A stretch of 63,058 nucleotides of DNA from positions 1-63,058 of the forward strand of contig NZ_CALAOH010000211.1 of the NCBI RefSeq assembly GCF_937926365.1, read 5' to 3'. Source of the DNA: an uncultured Azohydromonas sp. (lineage in GTDB: Bacteria > Pseudomonadota > Gammaproteobacteria > Burkholderiales > Burkholderiaceae_C). Positions 1 to 8,253 of the stretch are shown piece by piece. The notes under the pieces were generated by a model, which saw only the letters and a list, made by a program, of their open reading frames with translations, searched no databases and was not told the origin of the DNA. Position 1 is the stretch's first letter, and each line of letters begins with the position of its first letter. Made by a program: the position numbers and the translations under genes.

Positions 1-219
1 GCCGCGGGCGGCGCGCCGGGCGGCCCGGTGGCGCTGCCGGGACAGACGCTGCGCGAGGCCACCGACGCCTTCCAGCGCGCCTGGATCGAAGCTGCGTTGG
101 CGCGCCACGGCGCCTCGATGGCCGCGGCGGCGCGGGAGGCGGGCATGGATCGCAGCAATTTCCACCGGCTGGCGCGGCGCCTGGGGCTGGCGGCCGGGCG
201 CCGTGGCGCGCTTGGCTAA
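1..219 (+). CDS. NorR-like sigma-54-dependent activator, C-terminal fragment
   Basis: Only the last 72 codons are inside the window; the frame is open from base 1, so the true start lies upstream. What remains is a short Gly/Ala/Pro linker and a Fis-type helix-turn-helix. The pattern LREATDAFQRAWIEAAL followed by RSNFHRLARRLGL resembles the C-terminus of NorR, the nitric-oxide-sensing enhancer-binding protein, more than generic NtrC proteins. Such proteins bind upstream of sigma-54 promoters through this domain. The GAF and AAA+ domains that would prove the identity are not visible, so NorR is an inference and another sigma-54 activator remains possible. Confidence 0.6.
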   Translation, partial: AAGGAPGGPVALPGQTLREATDAFQRAWIEAALARHGASMAAAAREAGMDRSNFHRLARRLGLAAGRRGALG

Positions 220-229
220 GCTCGCGCGC

Positions 230-601
230 ATGGGCAAGCAACACAGCATTCGTCAAGGTGCCCAGGGTCCGCGCGAGCGCTGGAGCCTGGACGCGGGCAG
301 CGGCGACGTTGCGCGGCTGGACATCCCGGCCGACGCGCAGCGCGAGCGCCATTTCGAGATCGACAGCCGTTTCGTGGTGCGCCGCCGCGCCGATGCGGAC
401 GAGGCGTGGCTCGAGCTGCGGGTGTCGGTGGACGGCGCGCTGCGCTGGTCGCGCCGCGTGGACAGCGCCGAGGGCAGCGACTCGCTGGACTACCGCTTCA
501 GCGTGCGGCTGCCCGCCGGGCGCCCGCTGCGGCTGCTGGCCACCACGGTGGTGCAGGGCGTACAGCGGGTGTCGCTGGTGCTGGAGGCGTGGGAGGAGTA
601 A
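230..601 (+). CDS. Hypothetical protein, 123 aa
   Basis: A small soluble protein with no signal peptide or membrane segment and no family I recognise. The ATG at 230 is preferred over a GTG at 203, which would overlap the stop of the upstream gene. The chain is rich in Arg, Asp and Glu, with alternating hydrophobic/charged stretches (for example LRLLATTVVQGVQRVSLVLE near the end) that suggest a mostly beta fold. It lies 10 bp downstream of the NorR-like gene and ends 9 bp before the convergent response regulator. Codon use matches the neighbours, so it is probably a real gene. Function unknown. Confidence 0.6.
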   Translation: MGKQHSIRQGAQGPRERWSLDAGSGDVARLDIPADAQRERHFEIDSRFVVRRRADADEAWLELRVSVDGALRWSRRVDSAEGSDSLDYRFSVRLPAGRPLRLLATTVVQGVQRVSLVLEAWEE

Positions 602-610
602 GGCGCAGCG

Positions 611-1291
611 TCAGGCCTGCCCGCGCTGGCTGGCGAGCACGGCCGCCTCGGCGCGGCTGCTGAGGTTGAGCTTGCGGTAGATGGCGCGGATGTGCTCGTT
701 GAGCCCGGGGGTGCGCAGGCCCAGCAGCCCAGCGATCTCCTTGAGCGTGAAGCCCTTGCTCAGGAAGGTGAGTACTTCGTTCTCGCGCGGCGTGAGCTGC
801 TCCTGCGCCTGGTGCGGCTCCAGCGCGATGCGGCCGGGCGCGGCGAGCGCGGTGGCCGGCGCGCCGACGCGGAAATGCGACAGCATCCGCCGCGCGATGG
901 CCGGCGACAGCGGTGGCTGCCCGCGCACGATGCGCTGCAGCTCCTCCACCAGCAGCTCGAAGCGGTCTTCCTTGAGCAGGTACCCCTCGGCGCCGCACTG
1001 CAGCGCGGGGAACAGGTGCTCGTCGTCCACGTACAGCGTGGTGACGATGCGGGTGGCGGGGTAGTCGGCCAGCTCGGCCAGGAAGGCCAGCCCCTGGTTG
1101 TCGGCCAACTCCAGATCGACGAGCACGAGGCGGAACGGCTCGCCGCCGTCGTTGCGCAGGTAAGCGCGCGCCGACTCCAGGTTGCCGGCCTCGGTGATGC
1201 TCATTGTTTCGCTGAAGCTCTCGCGTACCACGCGGCACAGGAAGCTGCGCGCGACCGGGTTGTTTTCCAGGATCAGGACCTTGACGGCCAT
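611..1291 (-). CDS. LuxR/NarL-type response regulator (orphan)
   Basis: 226 aa. An N-terminal receiver domain (residues 3-125) carries the likely phospho-acceptor D59 in LVLVDLEL, a Thr pair in VTTL and the conserved Lys in YLLKED. The acidic pocket reads E-N-N at residues 9-11 instead of the usual two acids. A C-terminal LuxR helix-turn-helix begins at LTPRENEVLTFLSKGF, with the recognition helix around NEHIRAIYRKLNLSSRAEA. The ATG at 1291 starts at MAVKVLILEN, the natural edge of the receiver fold; an in-frame start 42 bp upstream would add an unrelated arginine-rich tail. No kinase gene is adjacent, so partner and targets are unknown. Confidence 0.82.
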   Translation of the reverse strand: MAVKVLILENNPVARSFLCRVVRESFSETMSITEAGNLESARAYLRNDGGEPFRLVLVDLELADNQGLAFLAELADYPATRIVTTLYVDDEHLFPALQCGAEGYLLKEDRFELLVEELQRIVRGQPPLSPAIARRMLSHFRVGAPATALAAPGRIALEPHQAQEQLTPRENEVLTFLSKGFTLKEIAGLLGLRTPGLNEHIRAIYRKLNLSSRAEAAVLASQRGQA

Positions 1292-1478
1292 GGAGACGGC
1301 TCCCGCCCTATGAGAAGCCGCTCGCCTTGACAAGGATCGCGGCGTGAAGAAATGCGGCCGTTATGTTGTTGAAATTATCCTAACACCCGCTAACCTTGCG
1401 CCGGCCCGACCGGCGCCACGTCCGGCCCCGGGCTGCCAACTCCGGCGCGCTTCGCGGGCCCAACCCAAGCAATACCCG

Positions 1479-2231
1479 ATGCGAATCCTGATCGCCAACG
1501 ACGATGGCTATCTTGCGCCTGGACTGGCGGCCCTGGTGGCCGCCGTGCAGGACCTCGGCGAGATCGATGTGATCGCGCCCGAGCAGAACGCCAGCGGCAC
1601 CTCCAATTCGTTGAGCCTGCACCGGCCCTTGTCGGTGTTCAAGGCGGGCAACGGCTTCAACGTCGTCAACGGCACGCCTTCGGACTGCGTGCACGTGGCG
1701 CTCACGGGGCTGCTGCCGCAGCGGCCCGACCTGGTGCTCTCGGGCATCAACAACGGCGCCAACATGGGCGACGACACGCTGTACTCCGGCACCGTGGCCG
1801 CGGCCATGGAGGGCTACCTGTTCGGCGTGCCGGCCATCGCGTTCTCGCAGACCGAGCGCGGCTGGCACCACCTGGAGAGCGCCGCGCGCGTGGCGCGTGC
1901 CATCGTGGACGAAGTGCTGCGCCAGCCCCCGGCGCCCGTGCCTTGGCTGCTCAACGTCAACATTCCCAACCATCCGCAAGCCGAGCGGCTGCCGCGACTG
2001 GTGACGCGGCTGGGCCGGCGCCACGCCAGCGAGCCCGTGATCCGGCAGACCAACCCGCGTGGCGAGCCCATCTACTGGATCGGCCCTGCGGGCGACGCGC
2101 GCGAAGCGGGCGCGGGCACCGATTTCCACGCCACGGCCAGCGGCTGTGTGTCCATCACGCCGCTGCAGGTGGACCTCACCGCGCATGCCACGCTGCCGGC
2201 GTGGCGTGCGGTGCTGCAGCGCCAGTCATGA
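1479..2231 (+). CDS. surE: 5'/3'-nucleotidase SurE
   Basis: 250 aa, normal for SurE, a metal-dependent phosphatase that removes phosphate from nucleoside monophosphates and is linked to stationary-phase survival. The metal-binding NDDG motif is at residues 7-10, followed by NASGTSNSLSLHRPL and SGINNGANMGDDTLYSGTV, both family signatures. The frame stays open 45 codons upstream, but ATG 1479 starts directly at MRILIANDDG, as in other SurE proteins. The stop overlaps the pcm start (ATGA), so the two genes are translationally coupled in the conserved surE-pcm-nlpD-rpoS cluster. Confidence 0.95.
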   Translation: MRILIANDDGYLAPGLAALVAAVQDLGEIDVIAPEQNASGTSNSLSLHRPLSVFKAGNGFNVVNGTPSDCVHVALTGLLPQRPDLVLSGINNGANMGDDTLYSGTVAAAMEGYLFGVPAIAFSQTERGWHHLESAARVARAIVDEVLRQPPAPVPWLLNVNIPNHPQAERLPRLVTRLGRRHASEPVIRQTNPRGEPIYWIGPAGDAREAGAGTDFHATASGCVSITPLQVDLTAHATLPAWRAVLQRQS

Positions 2232-3031
2232 AGCCGCGCGGGCCGCGCTTTCCGATCGGTCTGGACCGCGTGGCACCCGGCGCGCAGGCCCCGGGCGTCA
2301 CGCAGCGTCCGCAGCGCCCGGTGCATGAGGCCGCCGCCGATGCCCGGCGGCGCAGCGCGCCCAGCGGGCTGGGACTGGACTCCGGGGCCGTGCGCGCGCG
2401 CATGGTGCAGCGGCTGCGCGCGCAGGGGCTGCTGTGCGAGCCGGTGCTGCAGGCGCTGGAGCAGGTGCCGCGCCACCACTTCGTGGACGCGGCGCTGGTG
2501 GCCCAGGCCTACGAGGACACCGCGCTGCCCATCGGCCACGGCCAGACCATCTCCAAGCCGTCGGTGGTGGCGCGCATGCTGGCGCTGCTGTTCGAAGGGC
2601 GCACGGCGCGGCAGCGCGGCACGCTGGGGCGCGTGCTGGAGATCGGCACGGGCAGCGGCTACCAGGCCGCGCTGCTGGGCCTGCTGGGCTCGCAGGTGAT
2701 CTCGGTGGAGCGGGTGCGCCCGCTGCACGACCGGGCCCGCACGCTGCTGCAGCCGCTGCGCCGCCCGAACCTTCGCCTGGTGTGGGCCGACGGCCGCCTG
2801 GGCCATTCGCCCAATGCCCCTTACGACACCGTGATCGCAGCGGCCGGCGGCGAGGCGTTGCCGCAGTCCTGGCTGGACCAGATGGCCCCGGGCGCCCGTC
2901 TGGTGGCGCCGCTGCACGCGAGCGCCGGCGGCGGGCAGGTGCTGATGGTGGTGGACCGCACGGAGTCCGCCTGGGTCCGGCAGGTGCACGAGGCGGTGCA
3001 CTTCGTACCCCTAAAATCCGGCGTTGCTTGA
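2228..3031 (+). CDS. pcm: Protein-L-isoaspartate O-methyltransferase
   Basis: 267 aa. The enzyme transfers methyl groups from S-adenosylmethionine to L-isoaspartyl residues of aged proteins and so starts their repair. ALPIGHGQTISKP and the SAM-binding glycine loop E-I-G-T-G-S-G-Y (residues 138-145) are diagnostic. The start ATG overlaps the surE stop. The protein is about 55 residues longer than the E. coli enzyme because of an N-terminal Arg/Pro-rich extension with no recognisable domain; a later start inside the extension cannot be excluded, but the ATGA overlap favours the one given. Confidence 0.93.
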   Translation: MKPRGPRFPIGLDRVAPGAQAPGVTQRPQRPVHEAAADARRRSAPSGLGLDSGAVRARMVQRLRAQGLLCEPVLQALEQVPRHHFVDAALVAQAYEDTALPIGHGQTISKPSVVARMLALLFEGRTARQRGTLGRVLEIGTGSGYQAALLGLLGSQVISVERVRPLHDRARTLLQPLRRPNLRLVWADGRLGHSPNAPYDTVIAAAGGEALPQSWLDQMAPGARLVAPLHASAGGGQVLMVVDRTESAWVRQVHEAVHFVPLKSGVA

Positions 3032-3044
3032 ACGGAGGGACGTT

Positions 3045-3965
3045 TTGTCGATGAGTTCGAATTCCTGGCGTGCTGCCTTGGCCATGGCTGCGGGCGTGTC
3101 GACGGTGCTGATCGTCGGCTGTGCTTCGCCCCAGCAGCAGGCGCCCGTCGAGGATCGCCCCCGCACCGCGGTGCGCCCGGCTCCTGCGCCCGCACCGGTT
3201 GAGATCGTGAAGCCGCTGCGCGGCATCGAGAACGCCGGCAAGCCCGGCTACTACACCATACGTCCCGGCGACACGCTCATCCGTATCGGGCTGGAGAACG
3301 GCCAGAGCTGGAAGGACATCGCGCGCTGGAGCGGGATCGACAATCCCAATCAGATCGAGGTCGGCGAGGTGGTGCGCGTGGTGCCGCCAAGCGTGGATCC
3401 GAGTGTGGTGGCCTCGCGCCCGGTGGTGTCGTCCCGCGTCGAAAGCCGCCCGCTCGATGCCAAGCCCGTGCCGGCCACGGCTGCCGCCGCATCGGCAGCG
3501 GTCACGGCATCGGCCAGCGACAGCGCCTCCGCTGCGACACCGGCGCCCGTGCCCGCGCCCGCGCGCGAGACCAGCAGTGCCGCACGCGACCCGGACGACA
3601 ACATCACCTGGATCTGGCCCGCTGGCGGCAGCGTCGCCAGCGCCTTCGACGACACGCGCAACAAGGGCATCACCATCACCGGCCGCGCGGGCGACCCGGT
3701 GCTGGCGGCCGCCGACGGCCGCGTGGTGTATGCCGGCTCGGGGCTGCGTGGCTACGGCAACCTCGTGATCGTCAAACACAACAACACGTACCTCACGGCC
3801 TACGCACACAACCAGACGCTGCTGGTCAAGGAAGATCAGGTAGTGCGCCGCGGCCAGCGCATCGCCGAAATGGGTTCCAGCGACGCCAGCCGCGTGCAGC
3901 TGCACTTCGAGATTCGCAAGCAGGGCAAGCCGATCGATCCGACCAGGCTGCTACCGCCACGTTGA
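3045..3965 (+). CDS. nlpD: LysM/M23 lipoprotein NlpD
   Basis: Outer-membrane lipoprotein of the NlpD/EnvC type, which activates cell-wall amidases at division. A lipobox, I-V-G-C, ends the signal sequence. A LysM domain (YYTIRPGDTLIRIGLENGQ...) spans about residues 65-110, followed by an Ala/Pro-rich linker and an M23 fold at about 205-300. The M23 domain is degenerate: the first metal site reads GITITG rather than HxGxD, and QLHFEIR lacks the first His of HxH, as expected of a non-catalytic activator. The GGAGG at 3034-3038 is 6 nt from TTG 3045 and 12 nt from ATG 3051; I chose TTG, but ATG is a real alternative. Confidence 0.9.
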   Translation: MSMSSNSWRAALAMAAGVSTVLIVGCASPQQQAPVEDRPRTAVRPAPAPAPVEIVKPLRGIENAGKPGYYTIRPGDTLIRIGLENGQSWKDIARWSGIDNPNQIEVGEVVRVVPPSVDPSVVASRPVVSSRVESRPLDAKPVPATAAAASAAVTASASDSASAATPAPVPAPARETSSAARDPDDNITWIWPAGGSVASAFDDTRNKGITITGRAGDPVLAAADGRVVYAGSGLRGYGNLVIVKHNNTYLTAYAHNQTLLVKEDQVVRRGQRIAEMGSSDASRVQLHFEIRKQGKPIDPTRLLPPR

Positions 3966-3996
3966 TGGCATGACTTGATATCACCGGAGGTGACCA

Positions 3997-5040
3997 ATGA
4001 GCAGGCGATGGGACGTACGCGAGGGCTCAGCGGTGAATCCGGTGAATCCTGTGAACATCGTGCCGCTGGTGGCGGCGCTGGATGACCTGGAGGGCCGGCC
4101 GCTGCCGGTGCCCGTGCCGGAAGAGGCGGCTCCCGCCGACGAGCCCGTGGTGGACGGCCCCGCCGTCGCGCTGCCGGCGGGCGAATCCGACGTCGGCAAC
4201 ACGCTGCAGCTGTACCTGCGCGAGATCCGCCGCGCGCCGCTGCTCACGCCCGAGCAGGAGTACGACACGGCGGTGCGCGCGCGCGCCGGGGACTTCGAGG
4301 CGCGCCAGGCGATGATCGAGCGCAACCTGCGCTTGGTCGTGAGCATCGCCAAGAACTACATGGGCCGCGGCCTACCCATGACCGACCTGATCGAGGAAGG
4401 CAACCTCGGCCTCATGCATGCCATCGGCAAGTTCGAGCCGGAGCGGGGCTTTCGCTTCTCCACCTATGCCTCGTGGTGGATCCGCCAGAACATCGAGCGG
4501 GCGATCATGCACCAGGCCCGTTTGGTGCGGCTGCCAGTGCACGTGGTGCGCGAACTCAACCAGGTGCTCAAGATGCGCCGTGCGCTGGAAAGCGAGAACG
4601 CCCGGCCTGGCGAGAGCAGCGAGCGCACGGTGAGCGTGGAGCAGGTGGCCGCGGCGCTGGGACGCTCGGTGCAGGACGTGGCGGCGCTGCTGCGCTTTGC
4701 CGAGCAGCCCACCTCGCTGGACGCGCCGCTGGAGCGCGACCAGGGTGAGTCCATGCTGGACACCGTGGCCGACGACCAGGCACTCGATCCGCTGGGCCAC
4801 ACGCTGGTGCGCGAGGTGGAGCAGTTGCTGCGCACGGGCATTTCCGAGCTCAACGAGCGCGAGCGCGAGGTGCTCACCGGCCGCTACGGGCTGCACGACC
4901 GCGAGCCCGAGACCCTGGAGGTGCTGGCCGAGCGCATGGGGCTCACGCGCGAGCGCATCCGCCAGATCCAGCAGGAAGCGCTGGTCAAGCTCAAGCGGCG
5001 CATGGTGCGCCAGGGCATCGACCGCGACTCCATCTTCTAG
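3997..5040 (+). CDS. rpoS: RNA polymerase sigma factor RpoS
   Basis: 347 aa sigma-70-family factor, the master regulator of stationary phase and general stress. After about 65 residues of low-complexity N-terminus come region 1.2 (TLQLYLREIRRAPLLTPEQE), region 2 with MIERNLRLVVSIAKNY, DLIEEGNLGLMHAI and YASWWIRQNIERAI, region 3, and region 4 with the helix-turn-helix GLTRERIRQIQQEAL. Position directly after nlpD confirms RpoS rather than RpoH or RpoD; in E. coli the main rpoS promoter lies inside nlpD. A good ribosome site (GGAGGTG) precedes ATG 3997. The next gene, rlmD, begins about 100 bp later. Confidence 0.95.
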   Translation: MSRRWDVREGSAVNPVNPVNIVPLVAALDDLEGRPLPVPVPEEAAPADEPVVDGPAVALPAGESDVGNTLQLYLREIRRAPLLTPEQEYDTAVRARAGDFEARQAMIERNLRLVVSIAKNYMGRGLPMTDLIEEGNLGLMHAIGKFEPERGFRFSTYASWWIRQNIERAIMHQARLVRLPVHVVRELNQVLKMRRALESENARPGESSERTVSVEQVAAALGRSVQDVAALLRFAEQPTSLDAPLERDQGESMLDTVADDQALDPLGHTLVREVEQLLRTGISELNEREREVLTGRYGLHDREPETLEVLAERMGLTRERIRQIQQEALVKLKRRMVRQGIDRDSIF

Positions 5041-5140
5041 GCGCCAGAGGCCGCGCAAGCGCGGATTTGTCCCGGCCGCGGCACCGCGCATGGCCGCGCG
5101 CGCCGGCTCCCCTTTGCCCGGGCGGGATAATCCGCGCCCT

Positions 5141-6592
5141 ATGACGGTTGACAAGGAATGGCTGCGCGTCGAGTCGCTGGACCTCGACGCGCAAGGCGTG
5201 GCCCACAACGCCGAGGGGAAAGTCGTCTTCATCGAAGGAGCGCTGCCGGGTGAGGAAGTGCAGGTCCAGGTCTCGCGGCGCAAGAACAACTGGGAGCAGG
5301 GCACCTTGCAGGCGCTGCGGCGCGAGAGCGCGCAGCGCGTGACGCCAGGCTGCGTGCACTTCGGGCTGCATGCGGGTGCCTGCGGCGGCTGCAAGATGCA
5401 GCACCTGCATGCCGGCGCGCAGATCGCCATCAAGCAGCGCGTGCTGGAGGACAACCTCTGGCACCTGGGCAAGGTCAGGCCCGAGCGCCTGCTGCGCCCG
5501 GTGGAGGGGCCGACCTGGGGCTACCGCTACCGCGCGCGGCTGTCGGTGCGGCACGTGGCCAAGAAGGGAACGGTGCTGGTGGGCTTCCACGAGCGCAAGT
5601 CGCGCTACGTGGCCGACATGCAGCGCTGCGAGGTGCTCCCCGCCCACGTGAGCGCGCTGCTGATGCCGCTGCGCGCGCTGGTTGCTTCCATGGAGGCGCG
5701 CGACCGGCTGCCGCAGATCGAGCTCGCCATCGGCGAGGGCCCGCAAGGAATGGTGACGGCCCTGGTGCTGCGCCACCTGGAGCCGCTCAGCGGTGCCGAC
5801 GTGACGCGGCTGCGCGACTTCGCCGCCGAGCATGGCGTGCAGTGGTGGCTGCAGCCCAAGGGTCCGGACACGGTGCACCTGCTCGACGAGGGCGGTCCGG
5901 AGCTGGCGTACGCGCTGCCGGAGTTCGGCGTGGTCATGCCCTTCAAGCCCACCGACTTCACGCAGGTGAACCACCACATCAACACGGTGCTGGTGGGCCG
6001 CGCGCTGCGGCTGCTGGACGTGCAGCCCGGCGAGCGCGTCATCGACTGGTTCTGCGGGCTGGGCAACTTCACGCTGCCGCTGGCGACCCAGGCGCGCGAG
6101 GTGCTGGGCATCGAGGGCAGCGAGACGTTGGTGCAGCGCTCGCGCGAGAACGCGCAGCGCAACGGCCTGGCGCACAAGGCCGGCTTCGCGGCGCGCAACC
6201 TGTTCGAGCTCACGCCGGCGGATGTCGTGGCCTACGAGCCGGCGCAGCGCTGGCTGGTGGACCCGCCGCGCGAGGGTGCCTTCGCGCTGGCCAAGGCGCT
6301 GGCGGACCTGCGCCAGGCGCCCGAGCTGGCGCCGCCGGGCTGGGAGCCGCCGCGGCGCATCGTCTACGTGAGCTGCAACCCGGCCACGCTGGCGCGCGAC
6401 GCGGGGCTGCTGGTGCACCAGGCGGGCTACCGCTGCACGGCGGCCGGCGCGGTGAACATGTTCCCGCACACGGCGCACGTGGAAAGCATGGCGGTGTTCG
6501 AGTACGACCCGCATGCCGTGCCGAAGGCGCCCCAGGCTGATGCGGGCGAGGCGGTTGCGCTGCCCGAGCCCGAGCCCGAGGCTTCGGCCTGA
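5141..6592 (+). CDS. rlmD: 23S rRNA (uracil-1939-C5)-methyltransferase RlmD
   Basis: 483 aa SAM-dependent rRNA methyltransferase. An N-terminal TRAM domain (residues 1-60, GVAHNAEGKVVFIEGALPGE) binds RNA. Four cysteines (the CVHFGLHAGACGGC block plus MQRCEVL) suit the 4Fe-4S cluster of this family. The C-terminal Rossmann domain has VIDWFCGLGNFTLPL for SAM binding, and VSCNPATLARD holds the catalytic cysteine. ATG 5141 starts right at the TRAM domain; the frame is open far upstream across rpoS but only as a shadow. The last ~25 residues form a Glu/Pro/Ala tail. A terminator follows 21 bp after the stop. Confidence 0.93.
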   Translation: MTVDKEWLRVESLDLDAQGVAHNAEGKVVFIEGALPGEEVQVQVSRRKNNWEQGTLQALRRESAQRVTPGCVHFGLHAGACGGCKMQHLHAGAQIAIKQRVLEDNLWHLGKVRPERLLRPVEGPTWGYRYRARLSVRHVAKKGTVLVGFHERKSRYVADMQRCEVLPAHVSALLMPLRALVASMEARDRLPQIELAIGEGPQGMVTALVLRHLEPLSGADVTRLRDFAAEHGVQWWLQPKGPDTVHLLDEGGPELAYALPEFGVVMPFKPTDFTQVNHHINTVLVGRALRLLDVQPGERVIDWFCGLGNFTLPLATQAREVLGIEGSETLVQRSRENAQRNGLAHKAGFAARNLFELTPADVVAYEPAQRWLVDPPREGAFALAKALADLRQAPELAPPGWEPPRRIVYVSCNPATLARDAGLLVHQAGYRCTAAGAVNMFPHTAHVESMAVFEYDPHAVPKAPQADAGEAVALPEPEPEASA

Positions 6593-6613
6593 CGCGCCCG
6601 CCGCGCGCCCATG

Positions 6614-6639
6614 AAAAAGGCCCCGCGAGGGGCCTTTTT
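6614..6639. terminator. Bidirectional rho-independent terminator between rlmD and the YccA-like gene
   Basis: A perfect 11-bp stem AAAAAGGCCCC/GGGGCCTTTTT with a GCGA tetraloop. A-tract and T-tract make it work on both strands, fitting the two convergent genes that end on either side. Confidence 0.92.
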
Positions 6640-6660
6640 GCTTGGTGCGGCGTGTTCGGG

Positions 6661-7362
6661 TTATTCGCGGTCGCCGCCGAAGATACCCAGCAGGGCCAGC
6701 AGGTTCTGGAAGATGTTGTACAGGTCCAGATAGATGGCCAGCGTGGCGGTGATGTAGTTCGTCTCGCCGCCGTCGATCACACGCTTGATGTCATAGAGCA
6801 TGAAGGCGGAGAACAGACCGATGGCGATCACCGACAGCGTCATCATCAGCGCGCTGGACTGCACGAAGATGTTCACCAGCATCGCCACGAACAGCAGAAT
6901 CAGGCCCACGAACAGGAACTTGCCCATGTTCGTGAGGTCGCGCTTGATGACAGTGGCCAGCGAAGCCACGGCCAGGAACACGCCCGCAGTGCCGCCAAAA
7001 GCCAGCATCACAAGCTGAGCGCCGTTGGAGAAACCCAGCACCACAGCCAGCAGGCGCGAGAGCATCAAGCCCATGAAGAAGGTGAAGGCCAGCAGAACGC
7101 CAACGCCGGCTGCGGTGTCCTTGGTCTTCTCGATGGCGAACATCAAGCCAAAGGCGCCGACCAGGAACACGATCAGGCTCATGCCCGTACCCATCGCGGC
7201 CATGATGCCGGTGCTTACACCAACCCAGGCACCCAGAACCGTAGGCACCAGCGACAGGGCCAGCAGCCAGTAGGTGTTGCGCAGCACGCGATTGCGTTGC
7301 TGTGCGCTCAGCGAACCCGCCGCTCCCTGGCCGGAGTAGACGGTCTGCAGGCGTTGGTCCAT
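6661..7362 (-). CDS. Bax inhibitor-1/YccA family membrane protein
   Basis: 233 aa with about seven hydrophobic membrane segments covering residues 28 to 225, the layout of the BI-1/YccA (TMBIM) family. The E. coli members include YccA, a substrate and modulator of the FtsH protease, and YbhL. The conserved tail with paired acids near the end (IYLDLYNIFQNLLALLG) is present. ATG 7362 is chosen because GGAGG lies 8 nt upstream; an in-frame TTG 15 bp earlier overlaps that ribosome site. It is transcribed alone and converges with rlmD. The link with ftsH in this window is inference from the family only. Confidence 0.88.
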   Translation of the reverse strand: MDQRLQTVYSGQGAAGSLSAQQRNRVLRNTYWLLALSLVPTVLGAWVGVSTGIMAAMGTGMSLIVFLVGAFGLMFAIEKTKDTAAGVGVLLAFTFFMGLMLSRLLAVVLGFSNGAQLVMLAFGGTAGVFLAVASLATVIKRDLTNMGKFLFVGLILLFVAMLVNIFVQSSALMMTLSVIAIGLFSAFMLYDIKRVIDGGETNYITATLAIYLDLYNIFQNLLALLGIFGGDRE

Positions 7363-7570
7363 GAAAGAAGCCTCCAAAAATGATCAGGACGCGGGTTTCG
7401 ATCCGCTGCGGCAATTCTAGTTCCGCCCTTTGGGGGATTGCCCCGGCTTGGCCGGCGTGGCCACTCCTGCGCGGCGCGTGAAGCAGTTTTAATCGGTGCC
7501 GCATGAAGCAGCGACCGGCTGCCCGCTACATTGGCGGCCCTTTTTCACCCCACAAAGAGCAGTTCCCAAG

Positions 7571-7981
7571 ATGAAGAACCGACCGATGCTGACCCAGGAC
7601 GACGTGCAGGCGATGGGCGAGGCCGCCCGCGCCGAGGCGCAGGCCAACGGCTGGGCCGTGACCATCGCCATCGTGGACGACGGCGGCCACCTGCTGTGGC
7701 TGCAGCGCCTGGACGGCGCGGCGCCGGTGTCGGCGCAGATCGCCCCGGCCAAGGCCCGCACCGCAGCGCTAGGCCGGCGCGAGAGCAAGGTGTACGAGGA
7801 GATGATCAACCAGGGCCGCACCTCGTTCCTGAGCGCGCCGGGCATCGAGGGCCTGCTCGAAGGCGGCGTGCCGGTGGTGGTGGAAGGCCACTGCATCGGT
7901 GCCGTGGGCGTCAGCGGCGTGAAGTCCACCGAGGATGCCCAGATCGCGCGCGCGGGCATCGCGGCACTCAAGACGGCCTGA
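7571..7981 (+). CDS. GlcG/HbpS-type heme-degrading-domain protein
   Basis: 136 aa single-domain protein of the GlcG/HbpS (formerly DUF336) family: N-terminal helix LTQDDVQAMGEAARAEA, core WAVTIAIVDDGGHLLWLQRL, and glycine-rich GGVPVVVEGHCIGAVGVSG near the C-terminus. Some members bind heme or cobalamin, or accompany glycolate or diol metabolism genes, but many are of unknown role. Here it stands alone between the YccA-like gene and carA with no glc genes nearby, so no pathway can be assigned. ATG 7571 is used; the frame extends upstream without family similarity. Confidence 0.8.
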   Translation: MKNRPMLTQDDVQAMGEAARAEAQANGWAVTIAIVDDGGHLLWLQRLDGAAPVSAQIAPAKARTAALGRRESKVYEEMINQGRTSFLSAPGIEGLLEGGVPVVVEGHCIGAVGVSGVKSTEDAQIARAGIAALKTA

Positions 7982-8122
7982 TAAGGCACCTTGGCTCCGG
8001 GCTGCCGGGGCCGCGCTGGCATGCACCATGCCAGCGCATGCGATGCCGTTAGAAGTGCGCGGTAAAGGCGGACAACTCCTCACGCAGCACGGGGGCGGCT
8101 CTGGGGGAAACCCGGGGTCCGC

Positions 8123-8128
8123 TATAAT
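8123..8128 (+). promoter_or_regulatory. Candidate -10 box of the carAB promoter
   Basis: TATAAT, a perfect sigma-70 -10 hexamer in otherwise GC-rich DNA, 126 bp before carA. No convincing -35 element is seen 16-18 bp upstream. The 272-bp carA leader shows no clear attenuator or riboswitch to my eye. Confidence 0.5.
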
Positions 8129-8253
8129 TCCAAGGTTTACCCGCCACCATCCCGCCCGGCGAATATCGCCATCGCTGCCGCCGGTCTACCCGGTTACGCA
8201 CCAACATCGAGCGTCACAGCAGCGCCGGGCGTGCACACACACCGGAGTCTTCC

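Noticed and set aside
7982..8253. Attenuator or riboswitch in the carA leader
   Set aside because: Only a -10-like TATAAT was found; no stable hairpin with T-tract, leader peptide or known riboswitch core could be supported.
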